From Agapanthus africanus (Eukaryota; Streptophyta; Magnoliopsida; Asparagales; Amaryllidaceae), in the NCBI GenBank assembly GCA_030015575.1, contig CM057338.1, positions 308,453,827 through 308,517,826 of the forward strand: DNA of 64,000 nucleotides, given 5' to 3'. Shown here piece after piece: positions 22,057 to 34,789 of the stretch. Numbering within the stretch: position 1 is the first letter of the stretch; every line of letters starts with the position of its first letter. Under the pieces are notes generated by a model. That model was not told the origin of the DNA, made no database searches, and was given only the letters and a program-made list of their open reading frames with translations. The position numbers were made by a program, and so were the translations under genes.

Positions 22057-22789
22057 GTACAGTTCTTAGAAACTTGGCAAGGGAAAATTGAAAAGAAAAA
22101 TATGAAATTCAAAAGATACCTTTTCTATCTCTAAAAATATGAATTTCAAAAAATATGAAGTATGTTGCATATATTTAAATTGATGTATGGGTTTAGATTT
22201 CTCAAAATGGTGAGAAAAAAGGGAAATACCAAAAAGAGTCGTGATATACGAATGGAAAATAAGTATATTGGAGAGATTTGAAAAAATCAATGGAAATAGC
22301 AATACTAAAAAAAGATATAAATTTTATTCTTTTCCATGTTTTAAAGCAAATTTTTAAAAGTAATTGACCACGCATAACATGAATAAAAAATAAAAATTAT
22401 AGATTGATAAAGAGAATAAAATTGAATAGTAAAGATATAAGAAAATATTGGAGAGATTTAAAGAATCAACGGAAATAACAACTGTAAAAAGTATGACAAG
22501 TATCCTTCTTTATTGTTTTGGCAAAATTCTTTGACTAACATGTGCCTAATATCAAACTAAAGGCTACCATATATTTTATTATGGTAGTTTCATATTGAAC
22601 TTGAAGGTACGCGGCACGGATCCTTTCTTAAAATCTCGGTCTGTAAAAAATGTTTGTCTCAGTAACTTGGATTCAATGCATATATATAACGCTTTTGTAA
22701 ATGGTTTGAGCCGGATCTCTTCAGTTAAAACTCGTTTAGATCAGAAACCATTTAGTAGTTGCGGATTTGTGAAATAAGATTATTAATTA
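22057..22789. other. AT-rich interval without recognisable genes
   Basis: Between the CACTA end and the LINE RNase H remnant. It contains two similar AT-rich passages with GGAGAGATTTGAAAAAATC-like words (22269 and 22448). I see no coding sequence with family resemblance. Confidence 0.6.
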
Positions 22790-23097
22790 GCATACTTCAA
22801 GCTTGATGCATCAGTGCAAGGAGTTATCTCGGCAACGGGAGTGATAGCTAGAGTTGAGAATGACCGCATGTTGCATGTCTCATCCACTATTAATCCGAGC
22901 TTTGACCCACAGTTCGTTGAAGTTATGACTTTCCGTGAAGGTATGATTATGGCAAAAAGGATTATCGAACAGCAAGGTACTGTCAACTATGAAACTCTTG
23001 TTGTCATGGAAGGGGATGACAAACTGGTAGTGGGCTGGTTATGTTCCGAATCAGCACGACCACCTTAGAGGTTTATGCATATAGTACATGAGTGCAC
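22790..23097 (+). pseudogene. LINE-type RNase H domain (RVT_3), 5' part, segment copy P1
   Basis: The reading frame AYFKLDASVQGV (first catalytic Asp in KLDAS), FVEVMTFREGMIMAKR (Glu in VEVMTFREG) and VVMEGDDKLVVGWL (Asp in MEGDDK) matches the RNase H domain found at the end of plant LINE ORF2 proteins and in stand-alone reverse-transcriptase-like proteins. A TAG at 23065-23067 stands where the paralogous copy at 51147 has Trp. Coding is then interrupted at 23097 by element D, whose target duplication TGCAC is 23093-23097. The 3' part resumes at 41464. No RT domain is visible upstream, so it was already a fragment. Confidence 0.8.
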
Positions 23098-24644
23098 CGA
23101 TTAGTCAAAATATTGCACATTTATATGAACATTTTTCCTACTATTATTAATAAATAAAAGATGTTAAATATAAATAAAGAACATATGTGGGTTTATTTAT
23201 AAAAAGTTTATTATCATATGTTTTTAAATTTATAATTAATATAATTAGGGAAAATATATGCATATAATATTTAAATGAAATATAAGTAATTAAAATATGC
23301 AAATCATACAAAATATTCCTAATCAATATTCTTAAAATATTATATTATATAAATTGTTGGAATAATATCTCAAAAATACCAAATGCTACTAACAATTTGA
23401 TTTGAGATATTATGCAGATATTAGCTCAGGTCTGAAATCCAAGTAAGTGATCCAAATTAAATCGGGATATCGAAACCGAATCTACCAAATTTTAGAAGCA
23501 AATCAAGAAATCTAGCAACGGCAGAGACACAGAGAAATATTTTCAGAATTTATATATCAAGAGGATCTCCAAATATCAAGAAGAAGAGCCAGAAAATCCC
23601 AACACCCAATCCTACCAAGTGGCGGCGGAACCACAGTTAACAAGGGGAAAGGGCGGCGGTTACGCGGTCCCATGGTGGCCATTGGATTTGGGATTTTGAG
23701 ATCATGATCGTAATCTCACTTGCTCCAACATGGCATCTAGGGTTTCTGGTTTCAGAGACTATATAAATGACCGAGAGCTTTGCAATCAAAATCATCGAAG
23801 AGATCTCATAATCATTCCACATCTATTCATCTACCTCCATATAGAGAGAGATCTACGAGCTAAATTATGGTTCTTGTAATCTACTTTCTAAAGAGAAAAG
23901 TTGTAATGCAACAGTTGATTAATAAAGATAGTTTTTGTTTTATTCTTTTTGCATTTACTTTTCCGCATTTACTTTATGCATTACTTTTTCGCATTAATTT
24001 TCTGCATTACTTTTCTGTATCTTAATTATGGTTTTGTTCTTCTTCAACCTTTCTTTTAAATCGCTATTAATCATGAGCAAGTAATTTCTTGCTTGATAGG
24101 ATTTGTAGGATAGGGTAGAATAATGAATGAAATATCTTTTAATTTCTTTTGACATTTTAATGTTTACAGACTTTAGCAAACTAAATGTTAACTTTCTTAT
24201 CGGGCGCGCTATCAAATCATTGATAATCACGATCACGATTTGAGATTAGTCAAATACTTATTTTGTTAAGGGCTTGAGATAAATAGAGATCAATAGAAGT
24301 ACAAGGGTTAGCAGTGTGAAACCCTAATCCCCTCCGAGAACCCTAATCCACATTCATCGCTATCTCTATAGTTTTAAACTATTAAAACATAAAAAAATAC
24401 ATATGTGAACATTCATCCATTAACTACTAAATCTTATAAACCCTACAAGTCCTTCTATTATAAATTTTATATCCATATTAAAATAAAACGATAACAAACC
24501 ATCCTCTCTTTTATCAACTCATCTAAAACAAGAAAAGAAGTTCATGTTTTCCTGCGAACGACCCGTACTCATCGCGGCTAGCTATTTGCGACACCGTCTT
24601 GATTGCGGTTATTTACACAACACATTTTCGTACACGACCAATCA
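23098..24644 (+). repeat. 5' LTR of element D (1547 bp)
   Basis: Begins CGATTAGTCAAAATATTGC (the partner LTR begins TGATTAG, so the first T appears mutated) and ends ACGACCAATCA. It aligns along its length with 39920-41463. Its last 150 bp, containing ACTCATCGCGGCTAGCTA and GATTGCGGTTA, also match the LTR ends of element H. Confidence 0.9.
23762..23767 (+). promoter_or_regulatory. TATA box in 5' LTR of element D
   Basis: GACTATATAAATGACCGAG; the 3' LTR has GACTATATAAAGGACCGAG at the same place (TATAAA at 40586-40591). Confidence 0.65.
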
Positions 24645-24646
24645 AA

Positions 24647-24664
24647 TGGCGCCGTTGCCGGGGA
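24647..24664 (+). other. Primer binding site of element D (tRNA-Asp type)
   Basis: TGGCGCCGTTGCCGGGGA two bases after the LTR. This 18-base sequence is the tRNA-Asp complement characteristic of Athila and related plant gypsy elements. Element H has the identical site. Confidence 0.93.
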
Positions 24665-25759
24665 AATGGTCGTAACTAGTTTTCTTGTTATTCGGGTTGA
24701 TTTCTTATAAAAAACCAGAGAAACATAAACATAAAAGAGAACCAAAACCGCATCTTATATTTTTAACGATTATTGTGCGAGTTTTGCAAGGGAATCTGGA
24801 GTAATTGAAGCAGGCAAATAGAGATTCAGAGACTTTCAACTTGGACCAGAGGAGCATTGGAGTGCTCGGAAGAATTTTGAAGAGAAGAACACTTTAATAA
24901 GCAACGGAACCGCGGCCCTTGGGTGCATTCGACGGCGGAACCACGGGCCCTTGGAAGAATTGGGCCTCCAAAATCCTCCGGTACTCTCTTATTATCTTTC
25001 TCTCTCCTCTAAAACTCCAATAAACTGTTTTTACCTGTAGGATTCTTTGTAAATATCACCGCTCAAAAATCTTTTTGCGTGTTTTGATTTTGCTTTGTTT
25101 TGCATACTTAAACCGGACTTTAAGAGGCAATAAACCCAAACTCAGATTAGGTGGGGATTTCATCACCCTTCCTAAGCCCCACAAATCACAAACGAGCATA
25201 CTATCATCCTACATTAATAAAAAAATATCTAGACCAAGCCCCTAAGGACATTCACGCTTAATAAGGACAAAGAAGGGTCGTGTATAATCTATTGCTTATC
25301 CGCATTTCTCTTATGGTGTCTAGGCAAGTGTGACTAAGGAAAGTGGTTATTTAATTAGGCCTGCTATTTCGATGATTCGTATAGCGGATACCTCCCACTT
25401 ATCTGGCACTTACCTGGACGCAAGATTAATAAGAAGGTAGTAGAGAATTGATCCAACGACTTGTCTTTGGAAGTCTAGGAGCGGTTTAGTGACTTGACTT
25501 AGGTGACCCTAGCTCTAGGGATCGATTGTGCATTTTGTGATTTGTTGAGTCAAGCCTCACGTTCGACATTATTTCAAAACAAGCCTTCTTAAAATCGTTC
25601 TTACACATATCATACGCTGTCACGTGCACTAAACCAGCTTAGTGCATGATCGGCTGGATATGGGATTCTAGTTCCCGTCTAGTCCGTGTTTTTGCTGTCG
25701 ACTCCGAAGTCGATACTTCTTCATCTTCTATTTCTCCTCCAACTACCAAATCTCCTGAG
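24665..25759 (+). other. Untranslated leader of element D
   Basis: About 1.1 kb without a convincing ORF. Parts are conserved in the leader of H: a stretch with ACTTAAGAGG and GATTTCATCACCCTT (25110-25175; compare 57370-57430), then CCCACAAATCAC, a GGTGTCTAGGCAAGTG stretch (25315), and CTTGACTTAGGTGACC just before gag. Confidence 0.7.
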
Positions 25760-27238
25760 ATGACGGATCTACATCGGGCTTTAACGACACCACCTTGCCA
25801 CCACCCGTAGGTGCGCAAAATCCACCACGCATCACTCTATAAGACAGATGCTATCCCATATGCGGACCCCTTCCTACGTGTCTGTCTCTTCTACCAGCCA
25901 ATGGGGATAATTTCGAAATTAAACCCCACTCCATCAACTTGTTGCCCAAATTTCACGTGCTTGAATCTGAAGACGCATACGTTTTTATAACCAAATTCGA
26001 AAACGTATATGCAATGATGAGCACAACCCAGCTTTCAGGGGATGCTCTGCGATTACGTCTTCTCCCTTTTATCTTGTGCGATTTCACAGAAAAGTGGCTT
26101 TATAGCACCGCCATATATTCTATCGCTAAATGGGATGAATTCATCAAAGCATTCCTGAAGAAATTTTATCCTCATCACAAGACTACCCATATTCGGAGTG
26201 AGATTAACCAGTTTGCCCAACTTTCCAATGAACCCTTTTGTGGTTTAAAGATCTTCTTGTTCAATGCCCTCATCACGGAATTGACATATGGTAACTTTGC
26301 CGAATTATGTATGAGGGTATTAATCCAGCTACAAAACAAATGCTAGAAACTATTTGTCAATATCATTTCATGTCAAAAGGCGATGGCGAAGCATGGCAAT
26401 TTCTGGAAGATCTCACCGAACAAATATTACAGTGGGAGAGCACTAGACCAACATCGTCTTCATCTAGGGCATGTATCCATCATCTCGACGTTTCCATCGC
26501 AGTGAAAGCTGAAATGGCTGCGATGCAAAAGAAACTCGAAGCTATGGAATGTAAATTCTCTTCAGCCTCCCTAAACCAAGTTACGCTCCCCAAAACCGTG
26601 CGTGGTTGCTGTTTTGACCCATCACATTTAACAGAAGAATGTCCTTCGAATCCTCCATCTCAAGATCAAGAACAAACTAATGCTGCTTTTCAGCAACGAC
26701 CTAGAAACGATCCTTATTCCTCCACATATAATCAGGGATGGAGGAATCATCCTAATTTTGCTTGGAACCAAAACCAAACTCAAACTCAAAATATGTTTCC
26801 AAGCCAAAATAACTATCAAAGGCTTCCCTCACAGCAACAACAGCCACCACAAAAAATTCAATAACCTTTTCAACCGCAATCTTTCCAAAATCCGGCCAAC
26901 AACTTTGTCCCTTATAATAATTCTTTCCAACCACAGACTAATATTCCAACGGCCGGTACCGATAAAATCTATGTGCTCAAAAGAAGTTTAGAAATGTTTA
27001 TTAAACAATCCACACAAACGATGACTAATTTAACATCTTCTATCCAAACGTTAGTGCAAGACACTGCTTCCCACGGTGAAAGTATAAAATCAATCAAAAC
27101 ACAAATTGCACAGTTAAATGCCGCGATGTGTGAGAGAGAGAAAGAGAGACTTCCATCTCAACCTCTTCAAAATTCCATCCACTCACAAAGTGCAAACATT
27201 GTCCTTAACCAACAAAATTATAACGTGAGTGCCGTAAC
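25760..27238 (+). pseudogene. Gag of element D, part before element E
   Basis: The probable start is ATG at 25760. After a frameshift the capsid domain is in one open stretch (25939-26346): LLPKFHVLESEDAYVFITKF, LRLRLLPFILCDFTEKWL, WDEFIKAFLKKFYPHHKT, an Athila-type retrotransposon gag. A one-base indel near 26300 moves it to the frame of 26307-27238 (YEGINPATKQMLETI, a Cys/His cluster GCCFDPSHLTEEC, a Gln/Asn-rich stretch, then a coiled-coil-like TMTNLTSSIQTLVQ). A TAA at 26862-26864 interrupts. Element E is inserted after GTAAC at 27234-27238; the frame resumes at 36884. Confidence 0.85.
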
Positions 27239-29305
27239 TGTAAGTCTTCGGTAGCGCCCCGGCCGTCTACAGACGCCAAATGCGGAACAAAAACTTTTTA
27301 ACTGGCGCTATCGTATACTATAACCCGGATCTGCCATTATTGCTAAACTAACAAACTGTAAAGTCTGTAGAAAGGTTATACCGAACGATCCGAGTCCTTC
27401 GTTCTTTAACCATCATCCCACGCTCCGTTGCGGCTGCTCCGATCTCGTCGATCTCCGATCTTCTCGTCCAGGTGGCACCACGTCAATGATTCTTTAAACG
27501 GGCTCCCTCCTCTGACTCGAGGCAACTCGGTCGTCAAGTTTGCTAAAAGAGACGACCAAGATTGATGTAGAGAATTGGTAGAATACTTTGTCTCGTTACG
27601 TCCAAGGCTATGGATGAACGGTTAATGAAGTTGCCACTCGAATCGGGTGATGGAATGAAATGAGCTATGAAATTTCCATGCACCCCAAAACTATCATAAT
27701 CTTTTTCCAAACATCAAGTGAGAGTGAGTGAGAGAGGGGGAAGGGGCCAGCCATATATAAGTGAGGAGGGAGGTGAGTGTAGGAACAAGAGAGTAACTAT
27801 AAGGAAATATCTAGTGTGAACACAAGAAATATCTAGTGTGAACACAATAAATGCACCATAAATGAACAAGTGAGTCACCAGCCTTGTCACCACATTCTAG
27901 ATGCTTCTAGAATCTTCCACACTCATCCAAGAAAAGATAAATCCGTCTTTAACCGAATGTTAAAAGACGGCTGATAGAAAACTGGAAACTGGCAACTTCC
28001 AAAAGCGATCCCGAAACGAATTTCAGGATAACCCTATAACCGTATAAACATATCCGCATTTGTATTACGACCGAATACAAATGCAACTGAGACAAAGATA
28101 TTATATCTACTCAATTTAATATTCGGATCCGGCTTAAACCAAAGCCGACCAGTATCATCTGCCCGAAATCTGACACGTGCGTAAATGCACGTGCATTTTC
28201 CGAACCCTGCCATAAAACCATACGGCCTCTACAATGTTTCGCCCAAACTTGGGAAACTGTCTGTGGGGGACTCGAATGACTCGTCAGTACCCTAGCAGTG
28301 GGTTTAACCACAAACCGTCAGCGGCACTAGCTATGCGTAACGGCTGCCCATGGATTGACCTCAAGGGAGGCCGATGAGCGAACTCATCCGGAAACCCTAC
28401 TGAGCCTAACAGTGACAATGTATATACAGTCCGGTCCATTCGTCTATGAGTATCGCATATCTGCTTAGGGGGCTAGTAACGTCAGACCCCCAATAGCAGT
28501 ATAAGTCGTATCGGAGTGTAGCCCAATAACACCCTGAGATACTACTGGAGTACCTACCAGTAAATCTCCTGCCACGGCCGTGGGCTTTGTGTAATGGCTC
28601 TCCTAGACACAGCATGATCTCACCCCCAATACCGGGAGAGACGAATCCCCTGCCGATCCGCTCACGTGCCTCCATGTGGCTCGGGACTGTACCCAAAAGC
28701 TACCTGTTTGCATGACTCCTTTGAGCCGTGGTAGGGTAGAAATCAAAGCACGGTGGGAACTCACACGAGACAAATGACGACCTCAGGTCGATGAACTAAC
28801 CTGTACACATGTCACCAGGGAACTGCTATCTGACGATATGTATAATACCAACTAGCAGATTCCCGGCGAGTCCTGTCCGGTGTACTCATAACCTAATGAG
28901 CACCTGTATACATCTTAGGTGATCCAACTGACACCAGTGGCTTGTGAGACCGGCCACCGCCCCTCGTCGGGGTCTCGACTGTATACACTAGTCTACTCCG
29001 GAGTATCGATGCCCTGTCTCGAAACTCCCACGACTAGGGACCACAATTAAGGATATGCATATAAACTATCCAACTCTTACGTATATGATCGCCATCATAC
29101 TGTTGGTAGTAAAGCAAGATCCTAAGGGCTCTATCAAAGTGTAACATGTAATCAGTTACCTGAACATGTACACGACTGATAAAGGCAAACCAGATAGCAT
29201 ACTATCATCTCGAGTAAGACTGTCCTACCGGTATAGGTCCTCCGCAATCATTGCAATTATGTACCTACGATCCAATAATTGACTCTGAGGGCACTATATC
29301 CAACA
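27239..29305 (-). repeat. 3' LTR of element E (2067 bp)
   Basis: On the minus strand it begins TGTTGGATATAGTGCCC at 29305 and ends CCGAAGACTTACA at 27239. A candidate TATA box (minus CTTATATATGG) is at 27753-27760. It has two copies of GAAATATCTAGTGTGAACAC at about 27805-27850 where the other LTR has three. Apparent ORFs inside are not coding. Confidence 0.95.
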
Positions 29306-29320
29306 ATCTCCCACTTGCAC
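29306..29320 (-). other. Polypurine tract of element E
   Basis: Minus strand GTGCAAGTGGGAGAT directly next to the LTR start TGTTGG. AAGTGGGAGAT is the usual plant copia plus-strand primer. Confidence 0.9.
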
Positions 29321-31739
29321 TTAAGGCTAATTATTGCGATGTCGACTACTCACAGCCCGTGTGAAACCAAACATCCAACTCCTCTACTAATCAGTTTCAC
29401 AAAGCCCGTTTGTAAAACTATTGTGTTCGAGAAATAGCCTTAGTGAGTGGATCCGCCCAGAAGTTTCTTTCTATATCTCTCTAAATCTCAAGTTCGCGGA
29501 GAAAGTCATCTCCCGAATTGAGTAATACCTGTCTTAGAATATGTCTGGATATCTGATGGGACCTAGTTCATAAATGAACTCCAAATCCAAACTTCTTAGA
29601 CTGTATCGATCACTGAACCTAATCAGTATCCAGCACCATGCCTCCCACAGTATCCTCTTGGACCACCTGTCCATAATACTGTCCCTCATCAGAGGGAAAA
29701 CTATAACTCTGACAATCACTCTGTCAACCATGTCACCTTTGAAGCCTGGAATGATAACCGTCTCCCGAAGGAGGCTGCCGTCATCTAATCCATAGAACAT
29801 CCACTTATGTTCTTAAACTGCTTCCTTATGTCTCTCCAGGATTGGATTAATACAAACTTATCGCATCTAGTGCAAAAACAACATCTGGTGTGGTACTTGA
29901 CACCTCACGATTGACTCAATTGCCTAAGCAAGTGATCTGCTAATCATGCACAGCCCTCTCTCCTTTAGTCTATACGACATCTTTTCCCGAATCTCCCTTA
30001 ACGGAGGAAATAGAACCTCGAGAAGGAATACCAAAAAAACCTAGTTCACTCGCCTTTAGAGAGGGTGACTCCATCACCTGCAGGTACATCACCATGCCAG
30101 GAGTCATCTATTCTAAAAACCATTAGAATACTGTCAAAGTACCCACATTGGGAAACTACCCAAATCCAGATCTAAAACCATAGATCTAGAAACCAGAATG
30201 TCAAATATTATATCCATATCCTGTCTGGAGAAACAACTGTGTGACGACCACAGTACAACCGATCGTAGTATAGGAATTTTACTTCCTACTCTGTGTATGT
30301 CATCCAGATACCATGACATCACACCCTACTACCTTCTTAACAGATCCATCCCCTATTCTGATGAAGTCAAACCCATGACTGTCACATAAAAATTAGATGA
30401 TCTTTCTCCGCTATAACTGCTCTAGTCTATAAATAGACATAAGCTACTTGCCTACTATGCTTCCGCTGCTCCCACTGACTACGACAACTCTCTGGTAGAA
30501 TAATATACACGTGCACTTCTAAAGCTAGTTTAGAACGACGCTATACTTATCCTCCTGCCTGGTCTCATAGTCTGGAACAACAGTAGTGTCATGTCTGGGT
30601 AAACAAGAACCTCCTTGTCACCGTCCTTGAGGCTACCAAAGTACCTCTCGGGTGTCTGAGGTTACCCACCATATCTGCGGAGTGGCTAATGGAATGTCAA
30701 ACCTGATTGAATATATAGGTCCTATTAATTTTCCGTAATCGTTCGCGGTTCTGGAATCACTTCCAGTTCTACCATACTCCCACTACTGTTTTATGAAAAA
30801 ATCCATTTTACTAAAACTGTGGCGAGTCAAGAACAATATCACTATTGATCTTCCAGATGGTAGAAAATCAACCCTCGTCATAGCCAGGGTCAACCCACAA
30901 ACTGCCATTACAGAAACGTGCCCTGAGTTATCCAGAGTCTGGTTTTAAGCATAAGCCGGACAACTCCCCGTACCTTAACATCGTTAAGATATGAACCATT
31001 CTATCCAATATAGAAACTTTGTCACTTATTTAATTGGAACCAGATTCAAATCATGCAACTGTCTCCAGTGCATATCAACTTAATGGAAAGAGGCTAATCA
31101 GCATTACTCAACTTAGGAATCCATCCAATTATGAGCAACCTGAAAGAGAAACAAGTTTCTCAAAACCATTACTATCATCTGAATACCAATCACAAGAATC
31201 TACATCTTCGATCTCTTTGAAGAATCCCGATACTTGTGACACCTGGTTCTCTACTTTATTCTTATACCCATAACTTCTCAAAACTTAGACCTTGTATTTC
31301 TACGAAACACTTGTCTAAAAACTAAAGAAGTCATAAGTAAACAGAACATAGTACGAGGACCTACCCCTTTGTCCTGATGGACACTGGACAACATACAATA
31401 CTCTGTATAAGTCCGCTGAGATGAATAACTCAAAACCTGTACATCGTAGGTTGAAAACTGTACCCTGGCGATTTCCTCAAATATCACTAATTACAACGAA
31501 TTCCGATATAATGAGGATAATCACCTAATTCCCAATAACTTACTCCCACTCATCATCTGTAAAACCATATAGATATGAGAATGAAACCTGGTAACCTGGT
31601 AAATACATACCCTTGGAGTAAGTATCTAATCGGGAAAACAGTTTTCTTTTAACAATGCACTGAAACATGAAAATGTATCGTAGGGGTATCTTGGTATTCC
31701 TAGTAATGCCTCTTCCATAATCCAATTCATGACTTCAAC

Positions 31740-32260
31740 CGTATATCTCTTTGCCATCTCTCCAAATCTCTTTATTTGTCTTTAGTCGTTACCTTCTGTA
31801 CACCATCGTTAGGCTAAATGATTTTCTTCCTTCCCTACCGTTCGGTACCAGCCTATGGTTTGGAAGAAGACTATCCAGTAAGTATAATAGGTGTACCCTC
31901 CTAAACCAAGGAGTACTCGCATCTTGAGAGAAGGTGATGATAAAAGACATCTGAATAATACCTTATTCTTTTAAAGGTGAAATAGGAGTGGCGATGAAGT
32001 ACGCGGTTTGGTCATGAATGATAACAGTTGCAATTTACTTTGCCCTCTTTCTAATCCCTTTATTTTGTCTTTACATATTACCTTCTGCACACCCTACTTA
32101 GGCTAATTGGTTTTCTTCATTCCCTACCTTTCGGCACCTGCCTATGGTTTGGAATAAGACTATCCAATAAGCGTAATAGGTGTACTCTCCTAAACCAAGG
32201 AGCCCTCGCAACTTGAGAGAAGGTGATAATAATAGACAACTGAATAAACCAATTCTATTT
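31740..32260. repeat. Tandem duplication of about 280 bp in element E
   Basis: Two adjacent diverged copies (about 31750-31965 and 32035-32250) share GCCTATGGTTTGGAA, TAAACCAAGGAG and CTTGAGAGAAGGTGAT in the same order. Confidence 0.88.
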
Positions 32261-32799
32261 CTCCTGAACCTTGATCCATCCTCGAAGAAATCCCTCCGAG
32301 TTCGTATATAACCATACGATAGATCTATCCAATGGAAGTGGATGTCCGTAGTAATACGGGTGTTCTGAGAAATCCAAAGGGTAAAAGAAGGAGTGGCAAT
32401 GACTTATGCAACTCAGACAATGCAAAAACCAGTATTTTAAGAAGGTTCGGTCAACTTGGTCACTGAGTCATAGTCTAGGGTCGGTCGAAGGTCGCTGCCA
32501 AAGAGAGAGAGAAAAGAAACACTCTGCGTGCACTCTAACCTAGATCAGAATGGTTATCACTTTATCTAATCCGGAAACCTCCCACTGTCCTGTCAAATTC
32601 TCCTCCAAACCTGAAAGAAGAATCAATCGGGATCACCCGAAGAGTAAACCAACTCATCAGTGGGAATCGGGATCCAACTCTCATCGCATGATAACGTGAC
32701 GGAATGCATCCACGTTACTCATACTCCAGAAGGTATGCGCATACTTGGCAAGTTTCAGTTTCTTTAGAAACTCCCGATATGATTTTTACCCCATGCTCT

Positions 32800-33370
32800 T
32801 ATGACCTTGGCGTTGGTCAAAATGTCATAAGTCACATGCCAAGTTCTACCCATCACTATCTTGTCAATTTGAACCCATCCACACATGCCCTTGACGTTGG
32901 CCAAAATGGCAGAACGACTGTCCCAAACCAACTCATCTATCTATGCAACAAATGAATACCCAGCAGCTACCAAACACTATGCCTTGGCGTTGGTCAAAAT
33001 ACATAGCTTGAATACTACTGAATACCCAAAAGAAATGACGGAGGGCTACGGCTGGTTTTTGGTGAAAAACCTTTAACGTAGTGAACTTGATATCGCTGAA
33101 GGAACCTGATAACTTTTTAAAATATAGTGGCGAAAACCTTTTGCTAAAGAGGTCACTCCCGGTGAAGGGATCTAGACTCTTTCCTCGTGGAATGAGGTGC
33201 AGGATATTCCACTGAATACCGCAATGCAAAGCAACTTATAATCGACTATAGTGAAGTTATTACCCTGACGCAAACTTCTGCCCAAGGGGTCAGTCCTGGT
33301 GAAGGGATATCGGCCCTTGCCCCGTTGAATGAGGTGCAGGATATTCCACTGAATACCGCTATACAAAACA
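32800..33370. repeat. Two families of direct repeats in element E
   Basis: CTTGGCGTTGGTCAAAAT occurs three times (near 32807, 32890 with changes, and 32983). A longer unit with CCGGTGAAGGGAT and GAGGTGCAGGATATTCCACT occurs at about 33160-33230 and 33290-33360. Confidence 0.88.
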
Positions 33371-34775
33371 AAAGGAAACATCTCTGCAATAACACTTTTA
33401 AATTTGTTCCAACAACTGCCAAATAGGTTTGCTTTACTTTGCATTGATCAGAATCAACGCAGTCCCATCATTAATCACACCAGAAAAGAACGAAAATAAA
33501 ATGTGCGTATATGCCATCCGGATTCGTCACTGGGTTCCGTCATCACCCGTTAGGTTACTTAACTAACGACAGAGCAGGGACTGGACTAGCGCGGGTGCAA
33601 AACATATACAACATCTAATAGTATATATACCAATATACAATAATCGCTCCAGGCGTGATAATATGCAACATTACAGAAAAGTAATAAGCATCAAAGAACA
33701 ATACAGATAATCTGGGATCCCCGGGTTTCACAGAGCCGCTGCTGAAACCTGACGTTCCCCTGGTCGTGTGGATAGCCAGTGCAATGAAACCTAGACCCCT
33801 ACGGGTGCGGCAAGTTACCTGCCAAAACCTGAAGCGAGGTAGCCCCCCACAGCATAGTGAATGGAACACCCGGCACTTCGCGGAATTCGATAAATTGAGC
33901 ACCCCTCCTTGGGTCAACCTGAACCCCCTACGAGTGCGGCGAATAGTCTGCCAATTCTAGAGTGAGGCCCTTCTGCCTCTCAAAGCCATGAGATGCGGAC
34001 TCGTTGCCCTCCCGAACCCGGCTATCCGTGCACTCCATCGCGGGGTAAACCTAGTACAGAAATGAAAAATAGTACAATAGGTACATCGACCGCAACCTGG
34101 TCGTGCCCCAAAAGAATATTATACAACAGGCAGTGACGGCAGTCCACATGTTGGACGCTCGCCCCGCAATATCAAATGTACAAATAAATCCAAACTGCAC
34201 TATCATTGCACACTGCTATCCACCACGACAAATCCGCAACATCACAGCACAACACAGAACATCAACGCGAATGTCACGTTCGCAAACCCGTCTAAAAGAA
34301 CTATAGCAATCAGACGCGGTTTATCGATCAAATGACATTCCCGGTCGGAGATATAATGTAAGCACTGTAAACTAACATGTTTAAATTTCGATCGACTAAA
34401 TATCACGAAGTGGGCCCCACGAACATCTGTTGAACAGTAACAAAATCTAGGCCAAAAAGATATATACCAAAACCCCCAATTTCCAGAAGAGAAGCTACTG
34501 TACAAATTTGGGGCCATGATCTCACAGAATTGCCGCGGATGCGCGGTCAAACCATAGGTTTGACCGCGATTCCACGGCGATCTTGTCGAATCACGTGCCC
34601 AAATTTGTACGGTGTGCTTATAAAACCCTGCACAGATTTCTGTGATATGTAAAATAATTTTTGGAACCCTTTAAAAATCAACAGAAACTGTGAACAAGAA
34701 ATTTTGCAGTTTTTGATATCCGGTCCGATCGATATTTTAAACGCGTTAGCACAAGTTAGTAAAGCAAAATGGTGA

Positions 34776-34788
34776 GGCTCTGATACCA
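34776..34788 (-). other. Primer binding site of element E (tRNA-Met)
   Basis: Minus strand TGGTATCAGAGCC one base after the LTR; it is the complement of the initiator tRNA-Met end used by most plant copia elements. Confidence 0.95.
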
Positions 34789-34789
34789 C

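Larger units (their letters stand above)
29321..34775 (-). pseudogene. Interior of element E, largely without recognisable coding
   Basis: Near the polypurine tract the minus strand encodes FWADPLTKAIS (about 29425-29457), the conserved end of the copia RNase H, followed by a stop. Elsewhere I found no gag capsid, CCHC, integrase or YVDD signature; open stretches are short and frames change often. The part towards the primer site (34000-34775) is leader-like. Repeated blocks occupy 31740-32250 and 32800-33370. The region is either very decayed or carries unrelated filler. Confidence 0.55.

Noticed and set aside
28406..28696. Minus-strand 96-codon ORF, repeated almost identically at 35979-36269
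   Set aside because: Both lie at the same place in the two LTRs of element E; the duplication is the LTR, not a gene. The related solo LTR F has only a truncated, diverged version.
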